NCBI GenBank assembly: GCA_963782495.1
Contig: CAWAJU010000013.1
Location: 39,141 to 103,140, forward strand
Reading direction: 5' to 3'
DNA from: DASQBT01 sp963782495
Lineage (GTDB): Bacteria > Pseudomonadota > Gammaproteobacteria > Burkholderiales > Thiobacillaceae
Length of the DNA: 64,000 bases
This document shows positions 24,432 through 33,192 of the stretch, one piece after another; position 1 is the first letter of the stretch, and every line of letters begins with the position of its first letter. Under the pieces are notes generated by a model. That model was not told where the DNA came from. It saw only the letters and a list, made by a program, of their open reading frames with translations, and did no database searches. Both the position numbers and the translations under genes were made by a program.

Positions 24432-25070
24432 TCAGGTCCTTCTAGGGTGCCCCCCAAGCCACTCCAGCGCCATCTCGCGGATTTCGGCATTGGCATCGCA
24501 CAGGCAGGTTTGCATATGGGCCTTTACCTCTTCGCCGCCGATCAGCGTGAGGAAGTGGCAGGCATCGGCCCGCAGCAGCGCATCTTTTGAACCGAGCAAG
24601 GCACCGAGTTGCGAAACCAGCGGCTCGGTGAGACCGCTGCCCTGAAACTCTTCCAGCACCGCGCCGATGCCGAGGCGGATGGCCATGCTCGATTCCGGAT
24701 TGGTCATGAGCCGGGCAAGCGCGTGGATGTGTTGCGGCTCCTGCTTGACCAGCGCTTCGAAGCGCGCGCGTTTGCCGGTCTTGAGCAGGTCGAGCACATA
24801 GGTGTCGAAGAGCGCTTCATCATCGATGCCCTGGGCGTAGCGTCTGAGTTCCGCAGGCGGGACGACGCCCTGAATTTCGAACGGCCCGATCCTTGTCCAG
24901 GGGACCGATTGCACGCCCCGCTCCTCCGCCGCCTCGGTGTGCACGGCGACGTTGATCACTTCCAGCCGGCCGATGACACCTTCCTTCAACAGGCCGGTCA
25001 GGGTCTGAAGCACGGCGGGGCAATGCGGGCACCCGCCTGTCAGCAGCAGCAGGGCATCGGGGATCACCAC
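24432..25070 (-). CDS. Thioredoxin-fold protein with HEAT-like repeats
   Basis: A protein of about 212 residues from tandem GTG codons at 25070/25067 that overlap the TGA of the MBL-fold gene; an upstream ATG at 25178 lies inside that gene and is less likely. A thioredoxin-like N-terminus has the redox motif CPHC (ALLLLTGGCPHCPAVLQTL) and the cis-proline region (SVPWTRIGPFEIQG). The C-terminal 110 residues are helical repeats with a HEAT-like end (ANAEIREMALEWLGG). It may be a thiol-based reductase or sensor. It is translationally coupled to the phosphodiesterase-like gene. Confidence 0.75.
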   Translation of the reverse strand: MVIPDALLLLTGGCPHCPAVLQTLTGLLKEGVIGRLEVINVAVHTEAAEERGVQSVPWTRIGPFEIQGVVPPAELRRYAQGIDDEALFDTYVLDLLKTGKRARFEALVKQEPQHIHALARLMTNPESSMAIRLGIGAVLEEFQGSGLTEPLVSQLGALLGSKDALLRADACHFLTLIGGEEVKAHMQTCLCDANAEIREMALEWLGGHPRRT

Positions 25071-25828
25071 TGGATCACCTGTTGCTGCTGCAAGGCCTGC
25101 ACCTTCCTGTCCGGAATCGCCTGGCTCAGTTCGGCCATGATGGCCGCTTCGTTGCCGGGCTTGAGATGGGTGATCCACACCTGGGGCTTGGCGTTGAGCC
25201 TGGCCAGATCGCGCGCCAGCGAGTCGGGCCAGTGGTGCTTGGCGGAAATGGCGATGTCACGGCGGGCATTCTCGAAGGAGGTCTCAATGATCAGGTGGCG
25301 CAGGTCGGGGATCTGATCGAGGGCGAGCATGAACGCCTCGTGGGTGGTGGTGTCGCCGGAGAACACCAGCGAGCCGCCTGGACCGCGGATCTGCCAGGCG
25401 CAGACCGGCACCACATGATGGGCCGGCAGCGGCGTGAATTCGCGGTTCCCCAGCCGGATGGTGGAACCCAGTGGGACTGCATGAAAGCGCAGCCACGGCG
25501 CATCGGGCGAAGGAATTTCGCGGAAATCCGGCCACAGCTTCCAGTTGAAGAGGTGCTGTTCGAGTATGGTCAGCACCTCGGGCAAGGCATACACGGTCAA
25601 CGGAGAATCCCGCCGATCGCCCACTGCGTCGAGCAGCAAGGGAAGGCCCAGTGCATGGTCAAGGTGGCTGTGTGTGAGGAAGACCTGGTCGATGGCAGCC
25701 AACTGCTCCAGCGTCAGCGTGGTGATGCCGGTGCCGGTATCGAGCAGCGTGTCGTCGTCAATCTCATAGCAGGTGGTATGCCGGCCACTGCCGATTCCGC
25801 CGCTACAGCCCAGTACAGTCAGTTTCAT
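25064..25828 (-). CDS. MBL-fold hydrolase, class II cyclic-nucleotide phosphodiesterase-like
   Basis: A 254-residue metallo-beta-lactamase fold protein. Metal ligands are seen in THSHLDHALGLPLLL (HxHxDH), PAHHVVPVCAW and SGDTTTHEAF, with later histidines in AKHHWPDSLA and ITHLKPGN. The start MKLTVLGCSGGIGSGRHTTC and the overall blocks resemble class II 3',5'-cyclic-AMP phosphodiesterases. A CHASE2-nucleotide cyclase gene lies 229 bp upstream on the same strand, so synthesis and breakdown of one second messenger may be encoded together; this pairing is inference. Confidence 0.8.
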   Translation of the reverse strand: MKLTVLGCSGGIGSGRHTTCYEIDDDTLLDTGTGITTLTLEQLAAIDQVFLTHSHLDHALGLPLLLDAVGDRRDSPLTVYALPEVLTILEQHLFNWKLWPDFREIPSPDAPWLRFHAVPLGSTIRLGNREFTPLPAHHVVPVCAWQIRGPGGSLVFSGDTTTHEAFMLALDQIPDLRHLIIETSFENARRDIAISAKHHWPDSLARDLARLNAKPQVWITHLKPGNEAAIMAELSQAIPDRKVQALQQQQVIQW

Positions 25829-25935
25829 CTGGCCTCACGTCACTCTGTTTGCGCTCAAGGTGAAGCTTGCCACAATTGGGGATTGCCGTGTGGCCGGTTC
25901 CGATGCGGGAAACATGCTGGACCGTCTCATATTGC

Positions 25936-26028
25936 TGTCATCGCGAGGGTCGCAGACCCGTGGCGATCCAGTGGAGCAAGGCATTGATTCAACTGGATTG
26001 GACGCAGCCTTGGGGCTCGAAATGACGG
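25936..26028. repeat. Degenerate palindromic repeat (CATTGCGAG/CAATGACG type)
   Basis: The left arm TGTCATCGCGAGGGTCGCAG and the adjoining CCCGTGGCGATCCAGT are partly mirrored by ACTGGATTGGACGCAGCC with TTGGGGCTCGAAATGACGG. This is the layout of the dispersed bacterial repeat that begins CGTCATTGCGAG and ends CTCGCAATGACG, here decayed. It fills the 229-bp gap between two genes and no ORF was seen in it. Only one copy was noticed in the window. Confidence 0.6.
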
Positions 26029-26057
26029 CATGACGAAAGCGTCGACACTTCAGTCGC

Positions 26058-28271
26058 CTATTTCGTCGTGTAGACGAACACCCCATCCCAGTCCTTCGCC
26101 GGAGGATTCTCGCGGAAGTGGGCGATGCGCGCCAGATAGGTTTCGCACAGGCCGCAAGGCGCAATTTCAGCCAGCTCGTGCAGCAGCTTTTCCGCCGCAT
26201 CCCAGTCCTGTTTCTGGTACAGCGCGAAGGCCGCTTCAAACAGCTGCGCCATCTTACTGGCATCTTCGCCCAGTTCGCCCTTGCGCCCCAGGGGCTGGTA
26301 GATGGCCACCGGCGTTTCCTTGCCCTTGACCCGGACCACGTCGATCTTCATGAACTGATGAACCTGGTCTGCCGCCACCGTGGTTTCGGTCGCCAGAATG
26401 CCGACGCCATATTGCTTGGTGATGCCTTCCAGTCGCGAGCCAAGGTTCACCGCATCGCCCATTACGGTATAAGACAAGCGGAACGCGGAACCCATGTTGC
26501 CGACGCTCATGCGGCCGGTGTTGACCCCCACGCCGATCTTCACCGCCGGCCAGCCGCGCGCGGCGAATTCCTTGTTCAACTCGGGCAATGCGGCCTGCAT
26601 TTTCAGCCCCGCCTCAACCGCGGATTCAGCATGGTTGGGCATATCCACCGGCGCGTTCCAGAATGCCATGACCGCGTCGCCGATGTATTTGTCGATGGTG
26701 CCCCGATGCTCTTGCACGATGGCGGTCATGCGTGACAGATAAGCGTTGAGCACCTCCGCCAGTTCGGTCGGCGGCAGGCTTTCAGAAAAATTGGTGAAGC
26801 CACGGATGTCGGAGAACAGCACGGTCATCTCGCGTGACTGGCCTTCCATGCTGTAGTGGGTAGGGTCCTGGCTCATCTTGTCGGCCAGTTCCGGGGGCAC
26901 GTACTGGCCGAACAGCTTGGTGATCTGGCGTTTGGAGCGCGCTTCGACGAAATAGCCATAGGCCGCGTTGAGGATGAACAAGGCGACCACAGTCACCAGC
27001 GGCGTGGCGAGCGGCAGCACCCAGTGATGCTTCCACGCCGCGCCATAGGCCACGAGCAGTGCGGCGCCCAGGCCGAGGGCCAGCAGCAGGTCACCCAGTG
27101 GGCCGAGCAAGGCCATGCCCGCGACCATGAGGACGCCCAGGCCGATGACGGCGACCAGCTCGGCGGTCTTCGCCCAAGCCGGCATGACGCGCACGGTGCC
27201 GTCCAGCATGCCGGCCATCAGATGGGCGTGGATCTCAACGCCGGGAAAGGCGGAAGAAAACGGCGTCACGCGCAAGTCAGCCAGACCGGGCGCGGTCGAA
27301 CCCACCAGCACGATGCGGTTTTCCAGCTGCGCCGGCTTGACCCGCCCGGCCAGCACGTCGGCGGCCGAGACATAGGGAAAGGGCGCGCCAGCGCGATAGG
27401 GAATGTAGATCTTGCCGCTGCCATCGACCGGCACCTTGACGCCGCCGACCTCCAGCCAGGGCTGCCGATAGGGAATACCCAGGAACGATACCTTGTCTTC
27501 GCCCGCCACCAGCGGGTCGCCCCCCAGGGCGGTGCGCAGGGTTTCGACACTCAAGGCCGCATACACCGCACCGTGGTACTGCTGGGTCAGGGACCAGCGC
27601 CGCGAGGTGCCATCGTGATCGGGAAAACTGTTGAAATAACCTGCGACCGGTGCGGCGTGCTGAAACTGCGGCAGGTTCGCACCGTAGCCGACTGCAGTGT
27701 CCGGCACGTAAGGCAACTTGCCGGCGTCGGGGAAGACCGGTGCCGGTAGCACGCCTGTGGTCTGGGCCGTCATGCCCGTGGGAATGAAGTAATAGCCAAG
27801 CGCAACCGATTTGCCGGTAAGTTCGGCGGCGAACAAACCGTCGTGGTCGAGGGTCGGACGCAGCCGCTTGTAGGCTGCCTGGAACGCGCCCTCGCCCGCG
27901 AGTGCCCCACCGGCCAGTTTGTCCAGCGCGGATATTCCGGATGAGACGTCGGGCTCGGCAAATACCACGTCGAAGCCCAGCCCCGCGATGCCGTATTGGT
28001 TGAACAGGCGATCGACGAGGGCTGCCATCTTGTCCCGCCCCCAAGGCCAGCGGCCAACTTCCTTCAGGCTCTTTTCGTCGATGTCGAGGATGGCGATGCG
28101 ATCATCCACGCCCTTGGGCGCGGTCGCCCTGAGCCAGGTGTCGTACAGTGCAACTTCAAGCTTGTTCAGATAAAGCAGGCTCAGCATGCCGCCGGCCTGC
28201 AGGGCGAGCAGCACGATAAGGAGCGCCGACAGCGCCCATTGCCCCCAAGGCAGTTTTTGCGGCCGCCTCAC
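26058..28271 (-). CDS. CHASE2-domain class III adenylate/guanylate cyclase
   Basis: A 737-residue membrane signalling protein. After one N-terminal span (WALSALLIVLLALQAGGMLS) comes an extracytoplasmic CHASE2 domain (about residues 35-350; RIAILDIDEKSLKEVGRWPW, GRDKMAALVDRLF, RIVLVGSTAPGLADLRVTPF, GVEIHAHL), then several spans (about 365-450) and a class III cyclase domain (about 480-660; TVLFSDIRGFTNFSESLPP, DKYIGDAVMAFWNAP, GRMSVGNMGSAFRLSYTVMG). The metal-binding aspartates of the two motifs are present. CHASE2 senses an unknown external cue. Its stop overlaps the next gene start (M48 protease) by 4 bp. Confidence 0.92.
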   Translation of the reverse strand: MRRPQKLPWGQWALSALLIVLLALQAGGMLSLLYLNKLEVALYDTWLRATAPKGVDDRIAILDIDEKSLKEVGRWPWGRDKMAALVDRLFNQYGIAGLGFDVVFAEPDVSSGISALDKLAGGALAGEGAFQAAYKRLRPTLDHDGLFAAELTGKSVALGYYFIPTGMTAQTTGVLPAPVFPDAGKLPYVPDTAVGYGANLPQFQHAAPVAGYFNSFPDHDGTSRRWSLTQQYHGAVYAALSVETLRTALGGDPLVAGEDKVSFLGIPYRQPWLEVGGVKVPVDGSGKIYIPYRAGAPFPYVSAADVLAGRVKPAQLENRIVLVGSTAPGLADLRVTPFSSAFPGVEIHAHLMAGMLDGTVRVMPAWAKTAELVAVIGLGVLMVAGMALLGPLGDLLLALGLGAALLVAYGAAWKHHWVLPLATPLVTVVALFILNAAYGYFVEARSKRQITKLFGQYVPPELADKMSQDPTHYSMEGQSREMTVLFSDIRGFTNFSESLPPTELAEVLNAYLSRMTAIVQEHRGTIDKYIGDAVMAFWNAPVDMPNHAESAVEAGLKMQAALPELNKEFAARGWPAVKIGVGVNTGRMSVGNMGSAFRLSYTVMGDAVNLGSRLEGITKQYGVGILATETTVAADQVHQFMKIDVVRVKGKETPVAIYQPLGRKGELGEDASKMAQLFEAAFALYQKQDWDAAEKLLHELAEIAPCGLCETYLARIAHFRENPPAKDWDGVFVYTTK

Positions 28272-29152
28272 TTGATGCGGTAGAACCGGTCTTTGAAGTC
28301 CTTGCCGCCCGTCAGGTTGTCGAAACGAGCACCGATTGCGTCACCGAGTGCCGCCAGACGGTCGGCCGCAGCCGGATGGGTCTTGTATAACAAACTGATC
28401 CGTTGGTCGCCGGGTGGCAGCGCAGTCAGGTCCTGAAGCACGGTGGGCAGGCCCCAGGGGTCGTAGCCCGCGCGCGCGGCGAACACCACGCCGGTGCGGT
28501 CGGCCGAAAGCTCGGTGTCCTTGTCCAGCCCGCGCGCCATGATCTCGGCGCCATTGCCGATCAGGTTTTGTACCGCCTGATCACTGCCTTTGAAATTTTC
28601 GCCTACCGCCTGTCCCAGGGTACTGATAAGGGTGGTCTGTTTGAGCAGCTTGAGATGGTCCTTGTGGGTGATGTGGGCGATCTCGTGGCCCAGCACCCCC
28701 GCGAGTTCAGCTTCGTTGCTGAGCCGCCGATACAGGCCCTTGGTGACAAATACATAGCCTCCGGGTGCGGCAAAGGCGTTGATGTCGTCGCTGTCAAGTA
28801 CGCCGAAATACCACTGGATGTCATTGCGTCCCGACTGCTCCGCCACCCAGCGTCCCACTACGTTCACATAACGCTGCAGGTCATCATCCTTGACCAGCGG
28901 CATGGCCCCGAGCAGGTTGCCCGCAATCTGCCGGCCAATGCGGATTTCATCCTGGGTGGACGTCTTGCCGAACAGGGTCTTGGTCAGGCCCAGATAATCG
29001 GGCTGATTCTTGGTGGTTCCGGCCTGAGTCTGGGTCTGGGTCTGACTCTGACCGTTCGATGGCTGCTTGAACAGATCCTTCAGTTTGAAGGCATGAGCAG
29101 GCGTGGAAGCAAGAGCCGCCAGCGCGAGTGACAGGGCAAGCCGTTTCATCAA
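28268..29152 (-). CDS. M48 family metalloprotease
   Basis: A 294-residue exported peptidase (signal peptide MMKRLALSLALAALASTPAHA). The zinc site is HEIAH (H156, E157, H160), with the further ligand in the ELSADRTG sequence (glutamate). A short low-complexity linker QSQTQTQTQAG near residues 35-44 is encoded by a GTCTGG-type hexamer repeat at about 29026-29050. M48 proteins of this kind act on periplasmic or outer-membrane targets. It overlaps both neighbours by ATGA junctions, so SH3 protein, protease and cyclase form one operon. Confidence 0.9.
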   Translation of the reverse strand: MMKRLALSLALAALASTPAHAFKLKDLFKQPSNGQSQTQTQTQAGTTKNQPDYLGLTKTLFGKTSTQDEIRIGRQIAGNLLGAMPLVKDDDLQRYVNVVGRWVAEQSGRNDIQWYFGVLDSDDINAFAAPGGYVFVTKGLYRRLSNEAELAGVLGHEIAHITHKDHLKLLKQTTLISTLGQAVGENFKGSDQAVQNLIGNGAEIMARGLDKDTELSADRTGVVFAARAGYDPWGLPTVLQDLTALPPGDQRISLLYKTHPAAADRLAALGDAIGARFDNLTGGKDFKDRFYRIK

Positions 29153-29676
29153 TTCATCCCTCCTTTGCTGTCTTCGTTCTGTGGCTTGGGTAATTCCGCC
29201 ACCGAGGTCGCCTTGAGACCGGATTTTGCGGCGAAGGCGTTGGCCTGTGCCGCGCTCACCCCAAGCGTTTCCAGCTTCGCCAATTCGGCGGGATTGAACG
29301 CTGCCTTCTTCAGATCCTCTTCCGACAGGCCGCGCACGCCTGCGACCGAGACCACGCGGGACGGGTCAGACTTGTTGGTCGCCATTCCCACCACGTCTCC
29401 AAGCCCTGCGCCCGCCGCTCCACCGCTGCCGGCGCGCACGCTCAACAGCCTCACCCAGCCGTGGCTCTTGCCACTTTGGACTTGAACCCAGCCGCCCTGC
29501 CGGCCGATGATATCCACCGCCGCGCCCTTGCCGATGCTGCCGACTGACGCCGCCGTCGCGCTGGGCTGGCTCCTGAGCGTTTCATCCCTGATCAAGGAAC
29601 CGGGACTGGCTGCCAAGGCCGGAGCGGACACCGTTATGGTCAACAGGATGGATAATCTGGCAAAGCTTCGCTTCAT
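29149..29676 (-). CDS. SH3-domain exported protein
   Basis: A 175-residue protein from ATG 29676 (AAGGAGACC site); the frame upstream is not gene-like. Signal peptide MKRSFARLSILLTITVSAPA is followed by a bacterial SH3 domain (about residues 30-80; RSQPSATAASVGSIGKGAAV, GGWVQVQSGKSHGWVRL), usually binding peptidoglycan or peptides. The C-terminal half is Ala-rich with a FNPAELAKLETLGVS segment. It opens the operon that continues with the M48 protease and CHASE2 cyclase and is divergent from the MlaE gene, 60 bp apart. Confidence 0.85.
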   Translation of the reverse strand: MKRSFARLSILLTITVSAPALAASPGSLIRDETLRSQPSATAASVGSIGKGAAVDIIGRQGGWVQVQSGKSHGWVRLLSVRAGSGGAAGAGLGDVVGMATNKSDPSRVVSVAGVRGLSEEDLKKAAFNPAELAKLETLGVSAAQANAFAAKSGLKATSVAELPKPQNEDSKGGMN

Positions 29677-29736
29677 CGCTGGTCTCCTTGGAACTCGGGG
29701 CATAATACCCGCATCGTCAAAAACGCAGGACCGTCC

Positions 29737-30522
29737 GTGCAGGCATTCATTGAATCCATCGGTTTGAAATTCAGCCAGTGGGCATCGATCATCATACAAA
29801 TCGTGGCATTCTGGATCGAGGTTCTGGGTGCCCTGGTATCGCCGCCCACCTGGAACCGGGCTACCTTCGACACCATAATCAAACAGGTTTACTTTACCGC
29901 TGTCCAGACCCTGTATGTCTATTTACCTTTCGTCCTCATCATTTCCTGGGTGTTGACCACCATTACCCTAACCACCGCAAGCCGCCTGGGATTGTTTGAC
30001 CTCGCCTCGGAGATGATCGTACGCCTGCTGGTTCTGGAGCTGCTGCCCTTTCTCACCGCGCTGTTCGTCGCGCTGCGATCCGGCAGCGCCATCAACACCG
30101 AGGTCGCCCTGATGAAGGTCAACAACGAATTGGACGCACTCGAGCATTGCCGAGTTCCCCCGCTCGAATTCGAATTTCTGCCCCGCGTGATCGGCGGCAT
30201 TCTGTCCGTCGTCGGCATGTCACTGCTGGCCGGCATCCTGAGCATGTTCATCGCCTATTTCCTGCTGTATGGCGCCAGCACCGCAGGTCTGGGATACTTT
30301 GCCACGACCATCGCCAACGTATTCAGCTTCGCAATCATGTTCGGCCTGGTGGTGAAATGTGCGCTGTTCGGCCTGGTTGTGACCTCGATCCCGATCAGCG
30401 CCGGTCTGGAAACACCGAAGAAGCTGTTCATGGTGCCAGTCTCGGTGCTGAAAGGCATGATGCGAGTGTTTTTTGTTTTGGTGCTCATCGAGGTGATCTC
30501 ATTAGCCCTCAAGTACATCTGA
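29737..30522 (+). CDS. MlaE-family lipid ABC transporter permease
   Basis: A 261-residue inner-membrane permease starting at GTG 29737. It has about five membrane spans and the MlaE blocks (IEVLGALVSPPTWNRATFDT, LLPFLTALFVALRSGSAINT with EVALMKVNNELDALE, RVIGGILSVVGMSLLAGILS). MlaE proteins with an MCE protein and ATPase move phospholipids or other lipids between membranes. It begins a four-gene operon: permease, ATPase-like remnant, MCE protein, lipoprotein. The promoter must lie in the 60-bp space shared with the divergent SH3 gene. Confidence 0.88.
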   Translation: MQAFIESIGLKFSQWASIIIQIVAFWIEVLGALVSPPTWNRATFDTIIKQVYFTAVQTLYVYLPFVLIISWVLTTITLTTASRLGLFDLASEMIVRLLVLELLPFLTALFVALRSGSAINTEVALMKVNNELDALEHCRVPPLEFEFLPRVIGGILSVVGMSLLAGILSMFIAYFLLYGASTAGLGYFATTIANVFSFAIMFGLVVKCALFGLVVTSIPISAGLETPKKLFMVPVSVLKGMMRVFFVLVLIEVISLALKYI

Positions 30523-30959
30523 TTGAGTTTCCCGACCGTGATGCCCTGCGGGCCGCCCGTCAGGAACTGCCTGAAGGGCAGGTGGCACTGGTATCGCCCG
30601 AGTTTCCGTTGCGCGTCAACCTGTCGGCTCAGGACAACATTGCACTGATCCCGCTTTACCAGAAGGATCTGAGCGCTCGAAAATCGGCGCAAGAGGCGAT
30701 TGCCTTATTGAACCAACTGGGGTTTGCCACGCTGGCGCCAAAACGCGAAGCGGACATGAGTCCGGCCGAGAAATTTGTCGTCCAGCTTGCCCGCGCCATC
30801 ATGCTCAAGCGTGCGCGCCTGATTATCGACCGCCCGAGCGCCATGCTCTACGATATACATTACCCGCCATTCATCGAGTCCTTGCGTTCCAGGGTTCCGG
30901 GCCTGCAAGCCTGGGAAATTTTCGACTTTGTTTGGAATCGCCCGCTCTACGAATCATGA
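30519..30959 (+). CDS. ABC ATPase-like protein lacking the P-loop
   Basis: The frame overlaps the permease stop and encodes about 146 residues up to TGA 30957-30959. The readable part looks like the second half of an ABC ATPase: VALVSPEFPLRVNLSAQDNI (Q-loop region with the Gln replaced), ADMSPAEKFVVQLARAIMLK (a degraded LSGGQ signature) and RARLIIDRPSAML (Walker B with Asp but no Glu). There is no Walker A. No ATG, GTG or TTG start fits; CTG at 30519 or ATT at 30522 are the only candidates next to the permease stop. It overlaps the MCE gene by ATGA, so it is still held in the operon. It could be a non-hydrolysing partner or a decaying gene. Confidence 0.6.
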   Translation: MIEFPDRDALRAARQELPEGQVALVSPEFPLRVNLSAQDNIALIPLYQKDLSARKSAQEAIALLNQLGFATLAPKREADMSPAEKFVVQLARAIMLKRARLIIDRPSAMLYDIHYPPFIESLRSRVPGLQAWEIFDFVWNRPLYES

Positions 30960-31903
30960 AATACATGCATCTAAAAGTTGGCTTCTTTGCCCTGGTGGTG
31001 CTGATACTGTGTGGCGCCTTCCTGACCTATTTCCTGCACGGAAAAGGCTATTTCGAAAATCGCTTCAAGTTCAAGATGGCGGCGGTCAATGCCGATGCAG
31101 TCGCACCTGGTGTGCCGATCACCTTTTCCGGCATACCGATCGGGCAGATCACCGGCATCAGCCTGAACGATGAGGGCGGCATTGTCATCGACGCCGAAGT
31201 CAGCGAGGCACAGGCCCAATGGCTGCGCGATGACACCTCGTATGTCCTCGACAAGCCCCTGGTCGGCAGCGCACATATCCGCATCAACAATGACACGCTC
31301 GCCTCGCCCAAGCTCAGGCCGGGCGGCATGGTGCTGCTGCTTTCTTCCGACCCGACCAAGGACATCACCGTTCTGCTCGACCAGGTCAAGTCTCTGCTCG
31401 CCAATCTCAACAGCATGACCGCCAAGGACAGCGACATCAATCTGACCCTTGCACACACCAAGACATTGACTGGCAAAATGGCCGGCCCCAATGGCATGAT
31501 GGAAGGCATCCTGGGCACACCGGAAAAGGCCCAGGTTTTGACCCAGTCGCTCAAGAACGTGCAAAACCTGACCGCCAAACTGACCCAGATCTCCGGCCGG
31601 GTCGACAGCCTGGTCCTGAAGACAGATCAATGGATGTATGCACCGGGCGGCGTCTCCGAACAAGCCAAGGAAAGCCTGGTGCAAATACGCTCCACGCTCA
31701 GCGACGCACAGTCCAGCCTGAAGAAGGCCGACGCCCTGATGAAGAATGCGGTGGACATATCGGCCAATGTCAAGGAAGGCACCCAGGATATCGGACGTCT
31801 GCGCTCCGAGATCGACGAGGCGGTGCGCAAGAGCAACGAACTGATGAACCAGATCAACCGCATTCTGCCCGGCGGACACGAGCCGGAGGTGAAGCTGCCA
31901 TGA
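30956..31903 (+). CDS. MlaD-family (MCE domain) lipid-binding protein
   Basis: A 315-residue protein from ATG 30956 (ATGA overlap with the previous stop); an earlier start at 30932 is unlikely. One N-terminal span (VGFFALVVLILCGAFLTYFL) anchors it in the inner membrane. The MCE domain follows (about residues 40-130; VNADAVAPGVPITFSGIPIG, VIDAEVSEAQAQWLRDDT), then a long helical tail with heptads (KLTQISGRVDSLVLKTDQWM, LRSEIDEAVRKSNELMNQIN). It is the substrate-binding unit for the MlaE-type permease. The last bases overlap the lipoprotein start. Confidence 0.88.
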   Translation: MKYMHLKVGFFALVVLILCGAFLTYFLHGKGYFENRFKFKMAAVNADAVAPGVPITFSGIPIGQITGISLNDEGGIVIDAEVSEAQAQWLRDDTSYVLDKPLVGSAHIRINNDTLASPKLRPGGMVLLLSSDPTKDITVLLDQVKSLLANLNSMTAKDSDINLTLAHTKTLTGKMAGPNGMMEGILGTPEKAQVLTQSLKNVQNLTAKLTQISGRVDSLVLKTDQWMYAPGGVSEQAKESLVQIRSTLSDAQSSLKKADALMKNAVDISANVKEGTQDIGRLRSEIDEAVRKSNELMNQINRILPGGHEPEVKLP

Positions 31904-32577
31904 GACGTTTGTTATTGCTGGCTTGCGTTCTGCTGCTGAGCGCCTGCGGCAGCAAGGGGCCGCCGGTTCCGGACTGGAAGACCGACAGCGCCAATTATAT
32001 CGAGCGCTACAAGAAGGCCTATCTCATGGGTGAGAACACCCTGGCCGATCAGCACTTCAAGCAGGCCCTGGATGCAACTTCCGGGGCGGGGCGCATTGCC
32101 GAGACCGCGCGGCTCTGGCTGATCCAGTGTGCGCTGCACAAGGCCAGCCTGGCAGACGACAATTGCGCTGCTTATGCCGAACTGGCGAAGACCGATTCGA
32201 CACCTGAGGATCGAGCCTACTACCAGTTCCTGACTGGTCAGTGGGACCAGCTTGACGTAAAATCGCTGCCTGCACAGTACGCGCCCATGCTCAAGGCTGC
32301 AGCCGGAGGTGCGGCGCCGTTCAACGCGGCGCTGAAATCTACCGCCGACCCGTTATCGCGTTTGATAGGTGCAAGCATTCTGTTGAGCCGCAAACAGGCC
32401 GATGATAATACGCTGGCGCTGGCGACTGAAACGGCTTCAGATCAAGGCTGGCGACGTCCGCTGCTGGTCTATTTGAAGCTGCAGGAAACGCGCGCCGGGG
32501 AACGGGGCGACACGGCCGCTCAAGCCCAACTGGGGGTCCGCATCAGGCTGATTGAAAGCACCTTGAGACAACCGTGA
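31900..32577 (+). CDS. Lipoprotein, TPR-like
   Basis: A 225-residue lipoprotein with lipobox LLSAC (Cys16) after MRRLLLLACVLL. The mature part is helical, with repeats like TPR/Sel1 (YKKAYLMGENTLADQHFKQA, LWLIQCALHKASLADDNCAA). It is coupled to the MCE gene by an ATGA overlap and is last in the lipid-transport operon, where other systems encode an outer-membrane or auxiliary lipoprotein. An envelope partner of the transporter is inferred. Confidence 0.75.
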   Translation: MRRLLLLACVLLLSACGSKGPPVPDWKTDSANYIERYKKAYLMGENTLADQHFKQALDATSGAGRIAETARLWLIQCALHKASLADDNCAAYAELAKTDSTPEDRAYYQFLTGQWDQLDVKSLPAQYAPMLKAAAGGAAPFNAALKSTADPLSRLIGASILLSRKQADDNTLALATETASDQGWRRPLLVYLKLQETRAGERGDTAAQAQLGVRIRLIESTLRQP

Positions 32578-32621
32578 TGGGCAGCAACAAATCCAAATAA
32601 GATGGTCACAATGGAGGCAAC

Positions 32622-33185
32622 GTGGAAAGCATGTTCAACTGGCTGTACGCGCCCTGGCCCTGGTATGTAGCGGGCCCCATCATCGGGCTCATGGTGCCGA
32701 TAATGATCTGGATCGGCAACCGTTCCTTCGGCATCTCGCAGAATCTGGAGCACTTGTGCGCCATCACCCAACCCAAGGCGGTCGGCGTCGAGTTCTTTGC
32801 CTATGACTGGCGCACCCATACCTGGAGCCTGATGTTTGCCCTGGGCGCGGTACTGGGCGGCTTTCTCGCCGGCGTCGTGTTCGCCAACCCGGACCCCATC
32901 AATCTGTCGGTGGCGGCGCTCACCATGTTCTCTTACTGGAATGTGCCGATTGCGGGAGGTTTTCTTCCGCCTGTCCTGTTCGGCTTCTATTGGCAAAGCA
33001 TTCTCATCATGCTGGTCGGCGGCGTGTTCGTCGGCTTTGGTACCCGCTATGCCTCGGGCTGCACTTCGGGTCATGCCATTACCGGCCTGGCCACGCTGCA
33101 ACCCCAATCTCTGATCGCGGTTGTCGGCATCTTCGCAGGCGGCATGTTCGCCGCCCACTTCATTACTCCCTATCTCTTTCTGTGA
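32622..33185 (+). CDS. YeeE/YedE family transporter, first half
   Basis: A 187-residue integral membrane protein starting with GTG 32622 (GGAGGCAAC site; ATG at 32631 is the alternative). Four or five hydrophobic spans are visible. The signature GTRYASGCTSGHAITGLA (about residues 145-162), with a central cysteine, is that of YeeE/YedE sulfur-compound transporters (thiosulfate uptake in characterised members). The next gene gives the second half, so the full transporter is split into two ORFs 7 bp apart, a common arrangement in this family. Confidence 0.85.
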   Translation: MESMFNWLYAPWPWYVAGPIIGLMVPIMIWIGNRSFGISQNLEHLCAITQPKAVGVEFFAYDWRTHTWSLMFALGAVLGGFLAGVVFANPDPINLSVAALTMFSYWNVPIAGGFLPPVLFGFYWQSILIMLVGGVFVGFGTRYASGCTSGHAITGLATLQPQSLIAVVGIFAGGMFAAHFITPYLFL

Positions 33186-33192
33186 GTTCGTG

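Noticed and set aside
30147..30521. Upstream part of the ATPase-remnant frame
   Set aside because: It is open but overlaps the MlaE permease in another frame and has shadow composition; the gene is taken to begin at the permease stop.
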